From NCBI GenBank assembly GCA_937934115.1, contig CALHAH010000018.1, positions 1 to 43,942 of the forward strand: a DNA stretch of 43,942 nucleotides. The letters run 5' to 3'. Origin of the DNA: an uncultured Thermoanaerobaculum sp. (GTDB lineage: Bacteria > Acidobacteriota > Thermoanaerobaculia > Thermoanaerobaculales > Thermoanaerobaculaceae). Position numbers and translations under genes: made by a program. Numbering within the stretch: the stretch's first letter is position 1; the number at the start of each line of letters is the position of its first letter. Under the pieces are notes generated by a model. That model saw nothing but the letters and a program-made list of their open reading frames with translations, did no database searches and had not been told where the DNA came from. Below, piece by piece: positions 36,153-43,942 of the stretch.

Positions 36153-37153
36153 GCGTGCCTCCAAAGCTTTTGCACCTCCCGAACCCTTTCCAAGGCTTCG
36201 CCCCAACTCACCTCGCGCACGCTACGGCCAGCAAAACCCCGCACTCGTGCCGCCGTACGCGCTAACGTGGCGGCAAGCTCCTGGTCCTGCTGGGCCCAGA
36301 ACTCCACGTAGTTGACCACCGCACGGCGCGCCTCCAAGGCGTTGCAAACGAGCACTTGGTCACAGCCTGCCATAAGCGCCGCTGTCGTCCTTTCCTCCAA
36401 GCCGCCCCAGCCAGAAAGCGCTCCCATTTCCACGTCGTCGGCCAGCACCAAGCCAGCTGCCTTCGGCACCATCGCCACCAAGCGCCGGGACAAAGAAGCC
36501 GGCGCCAGCGCTTCGCCTAAAGCCGGTGCCAAAGCGTGAGCTACCATCACCGCCCGCTGACCCGCTGCCAGCTGGGAAAAGGCAGCAACATGCTGCCTTA
36601 CCTCGTCCCCCAAAAGCGGCAGCTCCCGGTGGGAATCTACCTGCCCACTTCCCAACCCCGGAAAATGCTTGAGGCAACCGAGCACGCCAAAGCTTTCCAG
36701 CCCCTCAAGGAATGCACCGGCGAGGCGAGTGACTTCCTCCACGCTTGTTCCCCAACACCGCCCCTCTTCCGCCAAAAAAGAAGACGTTCCTGCCACATCC
36801 ACCACCGGTGCCAAATCCACGTTAATTCCCAACGCCGCACACACCGCCCCGCAGGCCTCCCCCAGCGCCCGTGCTGCCCCCTCGCCGTACTTTGCAAGAC
36901 TTACGGGCGCGGGAAGCTCGCCAATCAAGGCTCGCAAGCGGTTTACCCGCCCACCCTCCAGGTCCACGGCCACATAAGGACTTCCCGGCAGCGCGCGCAA
37001 GTTGGCCACCAGCTCTTGCACCTGTTTGGGGGAGAAGACGTTGCGGGCAAAAAGGATAACCCCACCGGGCTGCAACTCTGCCAATAGCGCGCGTTCCTCT
37101 GCTTCTAAGCTTAAGCCTGCCACACCACACACCAACCAGGGATGCCCCGTCAA
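36149..37153 (-). CDS. nagZ: Glycoside hydrolase family 3 beta-N-acetylhexosaminidase
   Basis: A 334-residue single-domain GH3 enzyme of NagZ type. It probably frees N-acetylglucosamine from cell-wall fragments during peptidoglycan recycling. KHFPG is at 162-166, then the DSH catalytic dyad at 173-175. The nucleophile is Asp239 in LADDVEMGAL. No signal peptide is seen, which fits a cytoplasmic recycling role. The start is a TTG overlapping the mutS stop by four bases, so it depends on coupling from mutS, and queC is coupled behind it. Confidence 0.9.
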   Translation of the reverse strand: MTGHPWLVCGVAGLSLEAEERALLAELQPGGVILFARNVFSPKQVQELVANLRALPGSPYVAVDLEGGRVNRLRALIGELPAPVSLAKYGEGAARALGEACGAVCAALGINVDLAPVVDVAGTSSFLAEEGRCWGTSVEEVTRLAGAFLEGLESFGVLGCLKHFPGLGSGQVDSHRELPLLGDEVRQHVAAFSQLAAGQRAVMVAHALAPALGEALAPASLSRRLVAMVPKAAGLVLADDVEMGALSGWGGLEERTTAALMAGCDQVLVCNALEARRAVVNYVEFWAQQDQELAATLARTAARVRGFAGRSVREVSWGEALERVREVQKLWRHA

Positions 37154-39711
37154 GAGCCAACCTCCTTTTTAAGCTCTGCTAAAACGTTGAGAGCTTCCAG
37201 CGGTGTCAACCGGTTCACATCCAGCTGCCGTATCCGCTCCGCCAGCCACTGGTAGTCGCTGGTAAAAAGGGAAAGCTGCTGGGGTTCCCCCGGCGGTCTG
37301 TGGGGCACCGTGCCGTTGGCGGCGGAAATCTCCGCCAAGATGGCATCAGCCCGTTGACACACCGCTTCCGGTACTCCAGCTAGGCGCGCCACGTGAATCC
37401 CATAGGAGCGATCCGCCGGGCCGGGAATCACGCGATGCAGGAAAAACACCTTTCCCTGCCACTCCTTGACCGCCATGGCAGCGTTAAAAACCCGCGGCAA
37501 ACGGGTGGCCAGCTCGGTGAGCTCGTGGTAGTGGGTGGCAAAGAGCACCAACGGACCACCGCCGGGGAGGTCGTGGAGATGCTCCACCACGGCCCACGCC
37601 AGGGAAAGGCCGTCGTACGTGGCGGTTCCTCGCCCCACTTCGTCGAGCACCACCAAGGAGCGGTTGGTGGCGTGGCGCAGGATATGCGCCACCTCGCTCA
37701 TCTCCACCATAAACGTGGACTCCCCGCGGGCAATGTCGTCCGAGGCCCCCACCCGCGTGAAGATGCGGTCGAAGGGACCAATTTCCGCTGCATCAGCGGC
37801 CACAAAGGAACCAGCCCTGGCCATCAACACGGCCAGTGCCACCTGGCGAAGAAACGTGGACTTTCCACCCATGTTAGGGCCGGTAAGGATGAGGATTTGC
37901 TTGTCTTGCGCCTCCAGGGCAAGGTCGTTGGGAACAAAGGCCTCGTTGGAAATGGCCTCCACCACCGGGTGGCGAGAAGCTTCCAGCTTGAGTACGGGCT
38001 CGGAAACCAGCCGTGGCCGGCAGTACCGCTGCTCCCGCGCCCGATGGGCAAAGGCCGCCAGCACATCCACCGTCGCCAGAAGGCGCGCGGTGGTGGCTAC
38101 CCGTTTCGCCTGGGCAGCCAAACGCTGCAGGAGCGCGGCAAAAAGCTCACGCTCCCGTTCCTCCGCCCTCTTTTCCGCCGTGAGGATTTGCTCTTCCAGC
38201 TGGGAAAGCTCCTCGGTGACAAAACGCTCGGCCTGGGTTAGGGTTTGCCGTCGCACCCAATGTGCGGGCACCTTGTCCAAATTGGCCTTGGAAACCTCAA
38301 AGGCGTAGCCAAAAAAGGAGTTGTAGCGAATCTTCAACGACGAAATTCCAGTGCGCTCGCGCTCCCTTGCCTCCAGCTCCGCCAGCACTTCTTTAGCGCC
38401 GTGGGCTAACCGCCGGGCGGCATCCAGCTCGGGGTCTACGCCGGCAGCGATGGTCCCCGGTCCCAAAACCGCCGGCGGGCTTGTCGCCAGCGTCTTCTCC
38501 AAATCGGCACCCACATCGCACAAGGGGTCCAGCCGTTGCCCGATTTCCAACAAAAGCTCGCTGTTAGCGGAAAGCAACAGCTCACGCAGTCGAGGCACAA
38601 CCGGCAAAGCCTGACGCAAACCGGAAAGCTCGGCAGGACGTGCTTGCGCAAACCCCAAACGCGCCGCTGCTCGCTCCAAGTCCCCCACCGCGGGAAGATG
38701 AGAGCGGAGCTGATGGTGGAACTCCAGATTGTCAAAAAGCTCCGCCACCGCTTCCAAGCGCCTCTCCGCTTCGGCGGCCGACGGGGGACGCACCAACCAC
38801 TCTCGCAGCAACCGCGACCCCATGGGGGTGCAGGTGGCGTCCAAAATGGTTGCCAGGCACGCTTTCCTGCCCCCGCTGCTGTCCTTCAGGATCTCCAGAT
38901 TACGCACGGTGGCGGCATCCAGCACCAGCCCGTGACCCACCCCAAGACGGGTAAAGCCCGCAAAATGCTCGGGAAGGCGCCCTTGGGTTTCCTCCAGGTA
39001 AAAAAGCAACGCTCCCAAGGGCCCCAACACCTCCTCGCCCGCCTCCAAACCTAAGGCCCGCACGGAACCCACACCAAAGGCTTTTTTGACCTTTTCTTCC
39101 CCGCGTTCCGTCTGAAACCAGGCCCGGCTCCTCTTGCTCACCACCGGGCGTGCCAGCTCCGGAGGCCACACCTGCGCCAGATCCACACCGTCCTCAGGCA
39201 GCAGCACCTCTTTCGGTTGAAGTTGCGCCAAAATCTCCCGAACTTCCTCGGCCATTGCTGGAGCCATTCCGGAAAGCGTACCGCCCGCCACGTCAGCCAC
39301 CGCTATGGCGAAGGACCCCTTCCCCACCAGCGCCACCAAGAAACGTCGTTCGCCTCCCGGGAGGAGCTCGGGCTCCGTCACGGTGGAAGGCGTGAGAACG
39401 CGGACAACCTCCCGCCGCACCAAGCGCTGGCCCTGAGGTTCCTCCACCTGCTCCGCGATAGCGACCTTAAACCCCGCCTCCAAAAGCTTGCCCACGTAAC
39501 TTGTAAGCGCGTGGTGGGGGATCCCGCACATGGGCGACTCCACCTCCTCGTTGTGGCGTCGGCGGGTAAGAACCACACCCAAAACCGGTGCAGCTTTTTC
39601 CGCATCTTCAAAGAAGAGCTCGTAGAAATCTCCCAGCCTGTAGAGGAGGAGCGCATCGGGGTTCTGCTGCTTCAGCTCCAAGTACTGTTGGAGCATGGGG
39701 GTCTTCTTCAT
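37150..39711 (-). CDS. mutS: DNA mismatch repair protein
   Basis: An 853-residue MutS. The mismatch-reading Phe-x-Glu lies in GDFYELFFEDA near the N-terminus, followed by the connector, lever and clamp regions. The ATPase at about 590-780 has Walker A GPNMGGKST, Walker B LVVLDEVGRGT and the FATHYHEL segment. A helix-turn-helix and a short tail close the protein. It recognises mispairs and recruits MutL, which is not in the window. I start at the ATG at 39711 because the MutS N-terminal sequence begins there. It has no ribosome site, but TACAAT lies nine bases upstream. Confidence 0.97.
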   Translation of the reverse strand: MKKTPMLQQYLELKQQNPDALLLYRLGDFYELFFEDAEKAAPVLGVVLTRRRHNEEVESPMCGIPHHALTSYVGKLLEAGFKVAIAEQVEEPQGQRLVRREVVRVLTPSTVTEPELLPGGERRFLVALVGKGSFAIAVADVAGGTLSGMAPAMAEEVREILAQLQPKEVLLPEDGVDLAQVWPPELARPVVSKRSRAWFQTERGEEKVKKAFGVGSVRALGLEAGEEVLGPLGALLFYLEETQGRLPEHFAGFTRLGVGHGLVLDAATVRNLEILKDSSGGRKACLATILDATCTPMGSRLLREWLVRPPSAAEAERRLEAVAELFDNLEFHHQLRSHLPAVGDLERAAARLGFAQARPAELSGLRQALPVVPRLRELLLSANSELLLEIGQRLDPLCDVGADLEKTLATSPPAVLGPGTIAAGVDPELDAARRLAHGAKEVLAELEARERERTGISSLKIRYNSFFGYAFEVSKANLDKVPAHWVRRQTLTQAERFVTEELSQLEEQILTAEKRAEERERELFAALLQRLAAQAKRVATTARLLATVDVLAAFAHRAREQRYCRPRLVSEPVLKLEASRHPVVEAISNEAFVPNDLALEAQDKQILILTGPNMGGKSTFLRQVALAVLMARAGSFVAADAAEIGPFDRIFTRVGASDDIARGESTFMVEMSEVAHILRHATNRSLVVLDEVGRGTATYDGLSLAWAVVEHLHDLPGGGPLVLFATHYHELTELATRLPRVFNAAMAVKEWQGKVFFLHRVIPGPADRSYGIHVARLAGVPEAVCQRADAILAEISAANGTVPHRPPGEPQQLSLFTSDYQWLAERIRQLDVNRLTPLEALNVLAELKKEVGS

Positions 39712-39720
39712 ACGCCGTGC

Positions 39721-39726
39721 ATTGTA
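39721..39726 (-). promoter_or_regulatory. -10 box just before mutS
   Basis: On the minus strand TACAAT ends nine bases before the mutS ATG. The predicted leader is two to three bases, so mutS is probably leaderless or nearly so. No clear -35 is seen. Confidence 0.45.
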
Positions 39727-39802
39727 GTGGACGGGAAAAGCACCGCCCACAGCTCCCTCTACCCCCGCACCACGCTGTGGTCGCCTCGTGGGAGTGTGTT
39801 AG

Positions 39803-40636
39803 TTAGCCAAAAACCGCAGGTTCGCTTCCAAACCAGCGGGCAAGGCGCTGGGAAGCCTCCACCACCAAAGGCGAGTACTCGAAAAGTGCCATTTCCAGCT
39901 CATTGAAAGCTTCCCTAACCTCGTCCGGCCTTCCTCCACGCACCGCCGAAAGGCCCCGGTGAAGCCCTGCCCGGGCCCCGGGGGAAAGATCCGCCCTGGC
40001 CATTTCTTTCACCAGCACGGTTTCTAGATAGGCCAACAGGTTGGCCCACGTTTGCACTGCCGGTTCCTGGGAAGGCGGCGGTGCTTGCCAAGCCTCTTTT
40101 TCCGCGGCAACGGTGGCGGCCTCCTCCACCGGGAACTCCTCCGGAGCTGCCGGTAGGGCCTCCACACCACCCTTGGCAGCGAGCTCCACCGCCGCTTCCT
40201 TACCTGTGGGGCTCAAGCCCTGCGGAAGAGCTTGCAGTTGCTGGGAAAACCGCCCCAAAAGCAAGTAAAGCTCCTTTTCCGAGGCAAAATTCCCCACCAA
40301 GCGGGCAGTTCTATCCAGCTCCAGTTGCTCTGAATCGCGGATTACAATAAAAGCCTGCGCCCCTTTTTCCAGCACCACCCGCCGTGCCTTCACGTGCCAC
40401 GCGGTCAAGGAGCCCGCAATAAAGCACGTATCGGCCACCTGCACCGTCACCGCATCCACCTTCACATTGGGATCAATGCGCAGCGAGCCGGAGGTAGAAA
40501 CGATATGCGAGTAGTTTCCTGGGTTTTGGATAATCAAGTTTCCCGGCGTGCGAATGGCCAACTGCCCGGCATCGTTCACCGTAATTTCGGTCCCCTGGGG
40601 GATGATCATCGTGGGTAACGCTTGGTTTTCAGCCAT
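39803..40636 (-). CDS. Bactofilin-like protein with a long C-terminal extension
   Basis: A 277-residue protein. Residues about 10-130 form regular short beta-strands (IPQGTEITVNDAGQLAIRTPG, NLIIQNPG, VDAVTVQVADTCFIAGSLTA), the beta-helix style of bactofilins, which polymerise at the membrane. The C-terminal half is Ala/Glu-rich with a Pro-rich linker and a helical end, and is longer than in simple bactofilins. The ATG at 40636 has GGAGGAG upstream and lies inside the 3' end of the M23 peptidase gene. Bactofilins often work with M23 peptidases in cell shape, which supports the call. Confidence 0.72.
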   Translation of the reverse strand: MAENQALPTMIIPQGTEITVNDAGQLAIRTPGNLIIQNPGNYSHIVSTSGSLRIDPNVKVDAVTVQVADTCFIAGSLTAWHVKARRVVLEKGAQAFIVIRDSEQLELDRTARLVGNFASEKELYLLLGRFSQQLQALPQGLSPTGKEAAVELAAKGGVEALPAAPEEFPVEEAATVAAEKEAWQAPPPSQEPAVQTWANLLAYLETVLVKEMARADLSPGARAGLHRGLSAVRGGRPDEVREAFNELEMALFEYSPLVVEASQRLARWFGSEPAVFG

Positions 40637-41580
40637 GGCCAAGACTCCTCCTCCGGCAGCAAATCCAGCGGCGTGTCCACCTCCCCTCCCACCGCCTTTG
40701 CTCCCTCCCTCACAGGATAATCCAACATGAAGAAAAATGGGTCGGTAGGCACAAGCACATCCTGCCCCACCTTGCGCCGCACCTCGTAATGCAAGTGCGG
40801 CGCCGTGGACCATCCTGTGCTCCCCACAGAGCCTACCACCTCACCGCGATGAACCTGCTGCCCTGGGCGTACAAGCACCTCTTTTAAGTGAGCAAAAATG
40901 GTCACGAACCACTCGCCGTGTTCCACCACTACCACGTTGCCAAGGCGCGCCCACGATGGATTTTCTGGCCCTACCCTACCGGCGAAGACCACCACGCCCT
41001 TGCCCGTGGCCTTGACGGGCAACCCCGCTGGGGCTGCCAAATCCACCCCTTTGTGTCGTTCGTAAGTGCCGGTGAACGGCGAAACCCGCACGCCAAAAGG
41101 AGAGCTCACCTCAAAGCTTCCCGGCGGCAACGGGCAAATGGACGGCAGGGATTCCACCAATTGCCGGTGGGCGTGGGCAAAACCCACCAGCTCCTCGGCG
41201 CGAACCACCAGCGCATGAGCTTTTTCCAGCAACTCATCACCGGCCAAAAGGTCATCGCTAGCCGCCGGCGAAAACCCCAAAATCAGCCCCAGTCGCCGCA
41301 GCTCCCTAGCAGCTGCCGTTATTTGCTGGTCCAAAACCTGCTGCTTTTCCAAAAGTGCCCGGTGCTGCTCCCTTAGGTTGGCATTAACACGACGGCTTTC
41401 CTGCAACTTGGCCCAAAGGATCAGGGATTGCACCCCCCGGGGCATTTGCCAAAGCCCTGCCACCACCACTCCCAAAGCCATCGCCACCAGCCCCGCCGCA
41501 CACCAAAGTTGCCGTCTCGTTAAAAAGTAATAACGAGCCGATCGCGACACATCCGCCGGGTGGATTTGGACCTCAACCAT
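40606..41580 (-). CDS. Membrane-anchored M23 peptidase (LytM type)
   Basis: A 324-residue envelope enzyme. It has an N-terminal cytoplasmic stretch, one membrane helix (about 26-45), a coiled-coil (about 55-105), then an M23 domain (about 160-290). The zinc site is complete: HKGVDLAAPAG gives His and Asp, and the late HLHYEVR gives the HxH pair. It should cut peptidoglycan cross-bridges in the periplasm or activate amidases. Its last 31 bases overlap the bactofilin gene, which suggests the two are co-expressed in wall shaping. The ATG at 41580 is preferred to an upstream start that lies before the anchor. Confidence 0.9.
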   Translation of the reverse strand: MVEVQIHPADVSRSARYYFLTRRQLWCAAGLVAMALGVVVAGLWQMPRGVQSLILWAKLQESRRVNANLREQHRALLEKQQVLDQQITAAARELRRLGLILGFSPAASDDLLAGDELLEKAHALVVRAEELVGFAHAHRQLVESLPSICPLPPGSFEVSSPFGVRVSPFTGTYERHKGVDLAAPAGLPVKATGKGVVVFAGRVGPENPSWARLGNVVVVEHGEWFVTIFAHLKEVLVRPGQQVHRGEVVGSVGSTGWSTAPHLHYEVRRKVGQDVLVPTDPFFFMLDYPVREGAKAVGGEVDTPLDLLPEEESWPWLKTKRYPR

Positions 41581-42372
41581 ACACCACCTCGTTTTAGGGT
41601 AACACGATCCTTTGCCAATTCCCCCTCGGACCTCCAAGCCTCCCCCAGCCCTCGCCCCTATCTACCCTTAAATGAAAGCTCATCTCTTCTTCAGATTCGC
41701 CCCGAAACCCCCTGCCACAGGTAACCTGCGCCGCCGCAGGTCCCCCTTCCCGCCCTTCTGCGAACGCCAAAACTATCTGTGGCATTCGCGAACACACTCC
41801 CTAGCACAATCACGTTCTGCATAACCAATGAACAAAATGGGGCCCATTGTTCCCCGCTGTTGCTCCCCAAACCCTTTGCGGCTCTTAAGAGGGGATTTGG
41901 ACTTCTCCGCTGCCACAAGGCTTTAAAGGCATATGGCCTCGGACACCTTCGGGCTTCTACCCACTGTCGGAACAAAGTGTTTCCACGCCTTTTTTTTTTT
42001 GGCCCCGGCAGCAACAAGCCTGCACTCTCTTAAGATACACTCCGTCACGAGGCCAATTGGTTTTCTCCCAAAAACGTACGCCACGCCGCTTTGCCCAAGT
42101 CCTATTTTGCACCGAAAAACGCGCGATCTTCCTCGTTTTCACCGCCAGGAGCTTCTCACCCCGCGCACGTCCCCTTCGCCCCCAAATGCGGCCACCGTGC
42201 CCTTTTTCGCACATTTTTCCCAAAGGGCCGGAAAGCTCCGTCGTTGCTTAGCGCCGCCAACCATCCCCGCTTCGGGTTTTGCCCCACGAAGATTTGCTCC
42301 CCCTCAAAAAACCCGCCGGCAAAAAACCTCCCTCAGAGCACCTCTTCCTGCCCCCTCTGCCCTTTCGCCTCC
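41581..42372. other. Gene-free stretch with several inverted repeats and a T11 run
   Basis: Nearly 800 bases with no gene I can support. The plus strand is pyrimidine-rich, so several frames stay open by chance. Structure is visible at 41714-41788: GCCACAG and CTGTGGC (41714-41720, 41777-41783) enclose a perfect 7-base stem ACCTGCG/CGCAGGT (41724-41741). A third stem, GCGAAxGCC/GGCxTTCGC, lies at 41760-41788. Further elements are GAACAA/TTGTTC at 41830-41852, the palindrome CTCTTAAGAG at 41882-41891 and eleven T at 41990-42000. A structured RNA is possible. I found no RNase P, tmRNA or SRP signature. Confidence 0.5.
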
Positions 42373-43395
42373 TTACCCCTTCCTCTCAGCGTAGCGTTCC
42401 CGCAATCCCAAAAGCAGTCGCGCCAGAAGCAGCAGCATGGGCAGCTCCACCACAGGGCCCAAAATGATCGCCAGATAGACAAGCGGACGGCCGGGAAAAG
42501 CCGCGACCGCCACGCCAATTACGGCCTCCGAGTTTCTGGCAGTGGTAGTAAAAGCCATCGTCACCGTGTCTTCATAACCCAAGCGGAACACCTTGCCCAA
42601 AACTAACGCCAGCAAAAACAACACTGAGAAAAAAATGATCAAAAACACGATTAAAAGCCCGACCTTCTGAACGTCTTCCAGGTGAATGGGCTTCTGTGAC
42701 AAGAACACGCTCATGATCACGATTACCAGTGCCCATAACTTCACCTCCCCCATCGCCGACGTAAAGCGACCGAAAAAGTACTCGCGCCCTTTTTTTCGTA
42801 TCACACTTCTTTGCACAATATATGCCAACACAAAAGGCGCGACAAGAAACAAAACCACGCTCCTTACAAGTGTTGCAAGCTCAACGGGAATCACCTTCCC
42901 AACGAGGATGTAGAGGTAAAGCGGCATCAAAAGCACCTGCAGTGTTATGTTCCACGGTAAAAGAGCTATGCCCCATGCTACGTTGCCCCTTGCAATGTCC
43001 GTAAAAATCAGATACCACCCGATACACGGTGTAAGCGTGTATAGAATCGCACCCGCCCAGAAATCAGGGTACTTCTCTAGTATCAAACGCCCGCTTGTCC
43101 ACGCAAACGCCGGAATAAAGATGAAGTTCACAAACAAAGCTATCGCCGTTGGTTTTGTTTTTCTAAACGCTTCAGCCACATCCCTGATCTCTACCGGAAG
43201 CATAAACGCCATAATCACGAAGAAAATCCCAATTTCTGTGACATAGCTGAGCTCAGGAATCTCCCCGCCCGTAAGTCTTTGGATAACCACGCTCAAGAAT
43301 ACGGCACCGATGAGGATAAAGGGCTTTTCTTTGTCTTTTGTGGAAACCTGTGCCGTGGCTGCACCTCCGAACGCACTCCGTTTACCATAGCACAC
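42373..43395 (-). CDS. BASS/ACR3-type transporter (bile acid:sodium symporter or arsenite exporter family)
   Basis: A 340-residue inner-membrane protein with about ten hydrophobic segments. It matches the bile-acid:sodium symporter/ACR3 superfamily: TPCIGWYLIFTDIARGN in the first half and TTTARNSEAVIGVAVAAFPG in the second. The Thr-Pro-Cys motif resembles the conserved Cys region of arsenite exporters, but the match is not close enough to name arsenite as substrate. No arsR or arsC gene is near. The GTG start at 43395 is the only one in frame; GGAGG lies downstream of it with no usable start after it, so the exact start is uncertain. Confidence 0.72.
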   Translation of the reverse strand: MCYGKRSAFGGAATAQVSTKDKEKPFILIGAVFLSVVIQRLTGGEIPELSYVTEIGIFFVIMAFMLPVEIRDVAEAFRKTKPTAIALFVNFIFIPAFAWTSGRLILEKYPDFWAGAILYTLTPCIGWYLIFTDIARGNVAWGIALLPWNITLQVLLMPLYLYILVGKVIPVELATLVRSVVLFLVAPFVLAYIVQRSVIRKKGREYFFGRFTSAMGEVKLWALVIVIMSVFLSQKPIHLEDVQKVGLLIVFLIIFFSVLFLLALVLGKVFRLGYEDTVTMAFTTTARNSEAVIGVAVAAFPGRPLVYLAIILGPVVELPMLLLLARLLLGLRERYAERKG

Positions 43396-43617
43396 AACTC
43401 AGCTGCTGGCCCACGCTACAGCCCTGTCATTTAAGTAGCTCTTCACCGACATAGTGTGCGAATAAAGCCCTCCCTGTGAACCCTTTCGCCCCGACAGCTT
43501 CCCGCGGTTGCAACCTCCTTGCCAAGGCATCAATCTTGCTCGTGCCTCCTTTGAAGCCACGGTGTTACCGTCCCAGCCATTGTTGTGTGCATTCGGTCTT
43601 CACGTTTCCGCAGCATG

Positions 43618-43942
43618 GTTGTAACCCTCTTTTAAGCGAGGCGGTGATTTCTACCTTCTACGACGTACTAGCACATGGCACACCGTCCGAAGTCGTAATC
43701 CTCTTTTAAGCGAGGCGGTGATTTCTACCGATCACACAGCCAACAAAGTGGGCTGTCCACGGAAATGTCGTAATCCTCTTTTAAGCGAGGCGGTGATTTC
43801 TACCCGTTGTGGCGCTCCTGGAGGAAGCTGAGGCGCGTGACGTCGTAATCCTCTTTTAAGCGAGGCGGTGATTTCTACTGCCCCGCGCCGTTTGGCGCGG
43901 GGCTTTTTTTTTGACGTCGTAATCCTCTTTTAAGCGAGGCGG
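43618..43942 (-). CRISPR. CRISPR array, four full repeats plus one cut by the window edge
   Basis: Repeats of 37 nt start at 43618, 43692, 43767, 43842 and 43916 (the last cut at 27 nt). Four unique spacers of 37, 38, 38 and 37 nt lie between. On the plus strand the repeat begins GTCGTAAT and ends ATTTCTAC, with CCTC/GAGG able to pair. On the minus strand the CCTC/GAGG stem is followed directly by ATTACGAC, which looks like the 8-nt crRNA handle of type I/III systems (compare ATTGCGAC). Transcription from right to left is therefore likely, with the leader outside the window. The first repeat (43618) has two changes in its first eight bases, as expected at the old, distal end. Possible decayed copies lie at about 43507 and 43537-43572. 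No cas gene is visible, so the subtype is open. Confidence 0.95.
43880..43912 (+). terminator. Intrinsic terminator inside CRISPR spacer 4
   Basis: A perfect 10-base stem (43880-43889 with 43894-43903), loop GTTT, then nine T (43904-43912). It fills almost the whole 37-nt spacer. By shape it is one of the best rho-independent terminators in the window, and it reads on the plus strand, opposite to the predicted array transcription. Confidence 0.8.

Noticed and set aside
37393-38241. Plus-strand open frame opposite mutS
   Set aside because: It is the antisense shadow of the MutS ATPase region with no recognisable features.
41690-42000. RNase P RNA, tmRNA or SRP RNA
   Set aside because: I looked on both strands for the conserved cores of each and found none. 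Only generic stems are present.
41933-42394. Overlapping plus-strand open frames in the 41.6-42.4 kb gap
   Set aside because: Low-complexity Pro/Ser/Arg translations from a pyrimidine-rich strand, with no ribosome sites and no domains.
43618-43942. Cas12a-type array because the repeat ends in ATTTCTAC
   Set aside because: In Cas12a repeats a similar string is internal and followed by a stem partner. Here the stem plus ATTACGAC handle on the other strand fits type I/III better.

Overview
The window reads as a chromosome segment of a GC-rich, Gram-negative bacterium. It carries Kdo synthesis (kdsA, kdsB), a LolA-like lipoprotein carrier, a lipoprotein and a bactofilin/M23 envelope pair. A pyruvoyl-type arginine decarboxylase, a class II (metal-dependent type) KdsA, a CRISPR array and many GTG/TTG starts fit a thermophilic anaerobe. 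An Acidobacteriota lineage such as Thermoanaerobaculia is my best guess, but it is an inference from gene style and not from any search. Most of the window is ordinary housekeeping with short gaps and ATGA/TAATG overlaps. The accessory parts are the two ends.

Layout. 1-2477: a decayed RHS/polymorphic-toxin locus on the minus strand, with three RHS-core pieces, one candidate toxin tip and one candidate immunity gene. 2478-9429 (minus): putrescine synthesis (pdaD, speB), a LarA-family racemase, metG, a small unknown gene, cysS and a cupin. 9503-12246: a PC4-like ssDNA-binding protein, a secreted M28 peptidase, a LEA-2 domain protein, a cluster of GC-rich hairpins and tRNA-Phe. 12288-17833: an AtuA-C-like small protein, a three-gene membrane glycosylation cassette (YfhO-like, GT2, flippase-like) and two membrane proteins. 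17877-20875: a MacA-like/permease efflux pair without its ATPase. 20892-26686: macro-domain protein, an unknown gene, purH, lolA, a prenyl diphosphate synthase, a TPR protein and a cell-surface-like protein.

26793-30618: kdsB-pyrG-kdsA-rmlC-like, which would make CTP, Kdo-8-phosphate and CMP-Kdo together. 30664-35297: a lipoprotein, a CNT nucleoside transporter, a minimal zincin and an NCS2 permease. 35454-39711 (minus): mutS-nagZ-queC, translationally coupled. 39803-41580 (minus): M23 peptidase and bactofilin. 41581-42372: no recognisable gene, but several strong inverted repeats and a T11 run. 42373-43395: a BASS/ACR3-type exporter. 43618-43942: a CRISPR array with 37-nt repeats, cut by the right edge, with no cas genes in view.

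Three points stand out. One CRISPR spacer is a near-perfect intrinsic terminator. At least six genes have a -10 box only 6-9 nt before the start codon and no Shine-Dalgarno, which points to leaderless mRNAs. The left edge holds a possible uncharacterised RHS effector/immunity pair.
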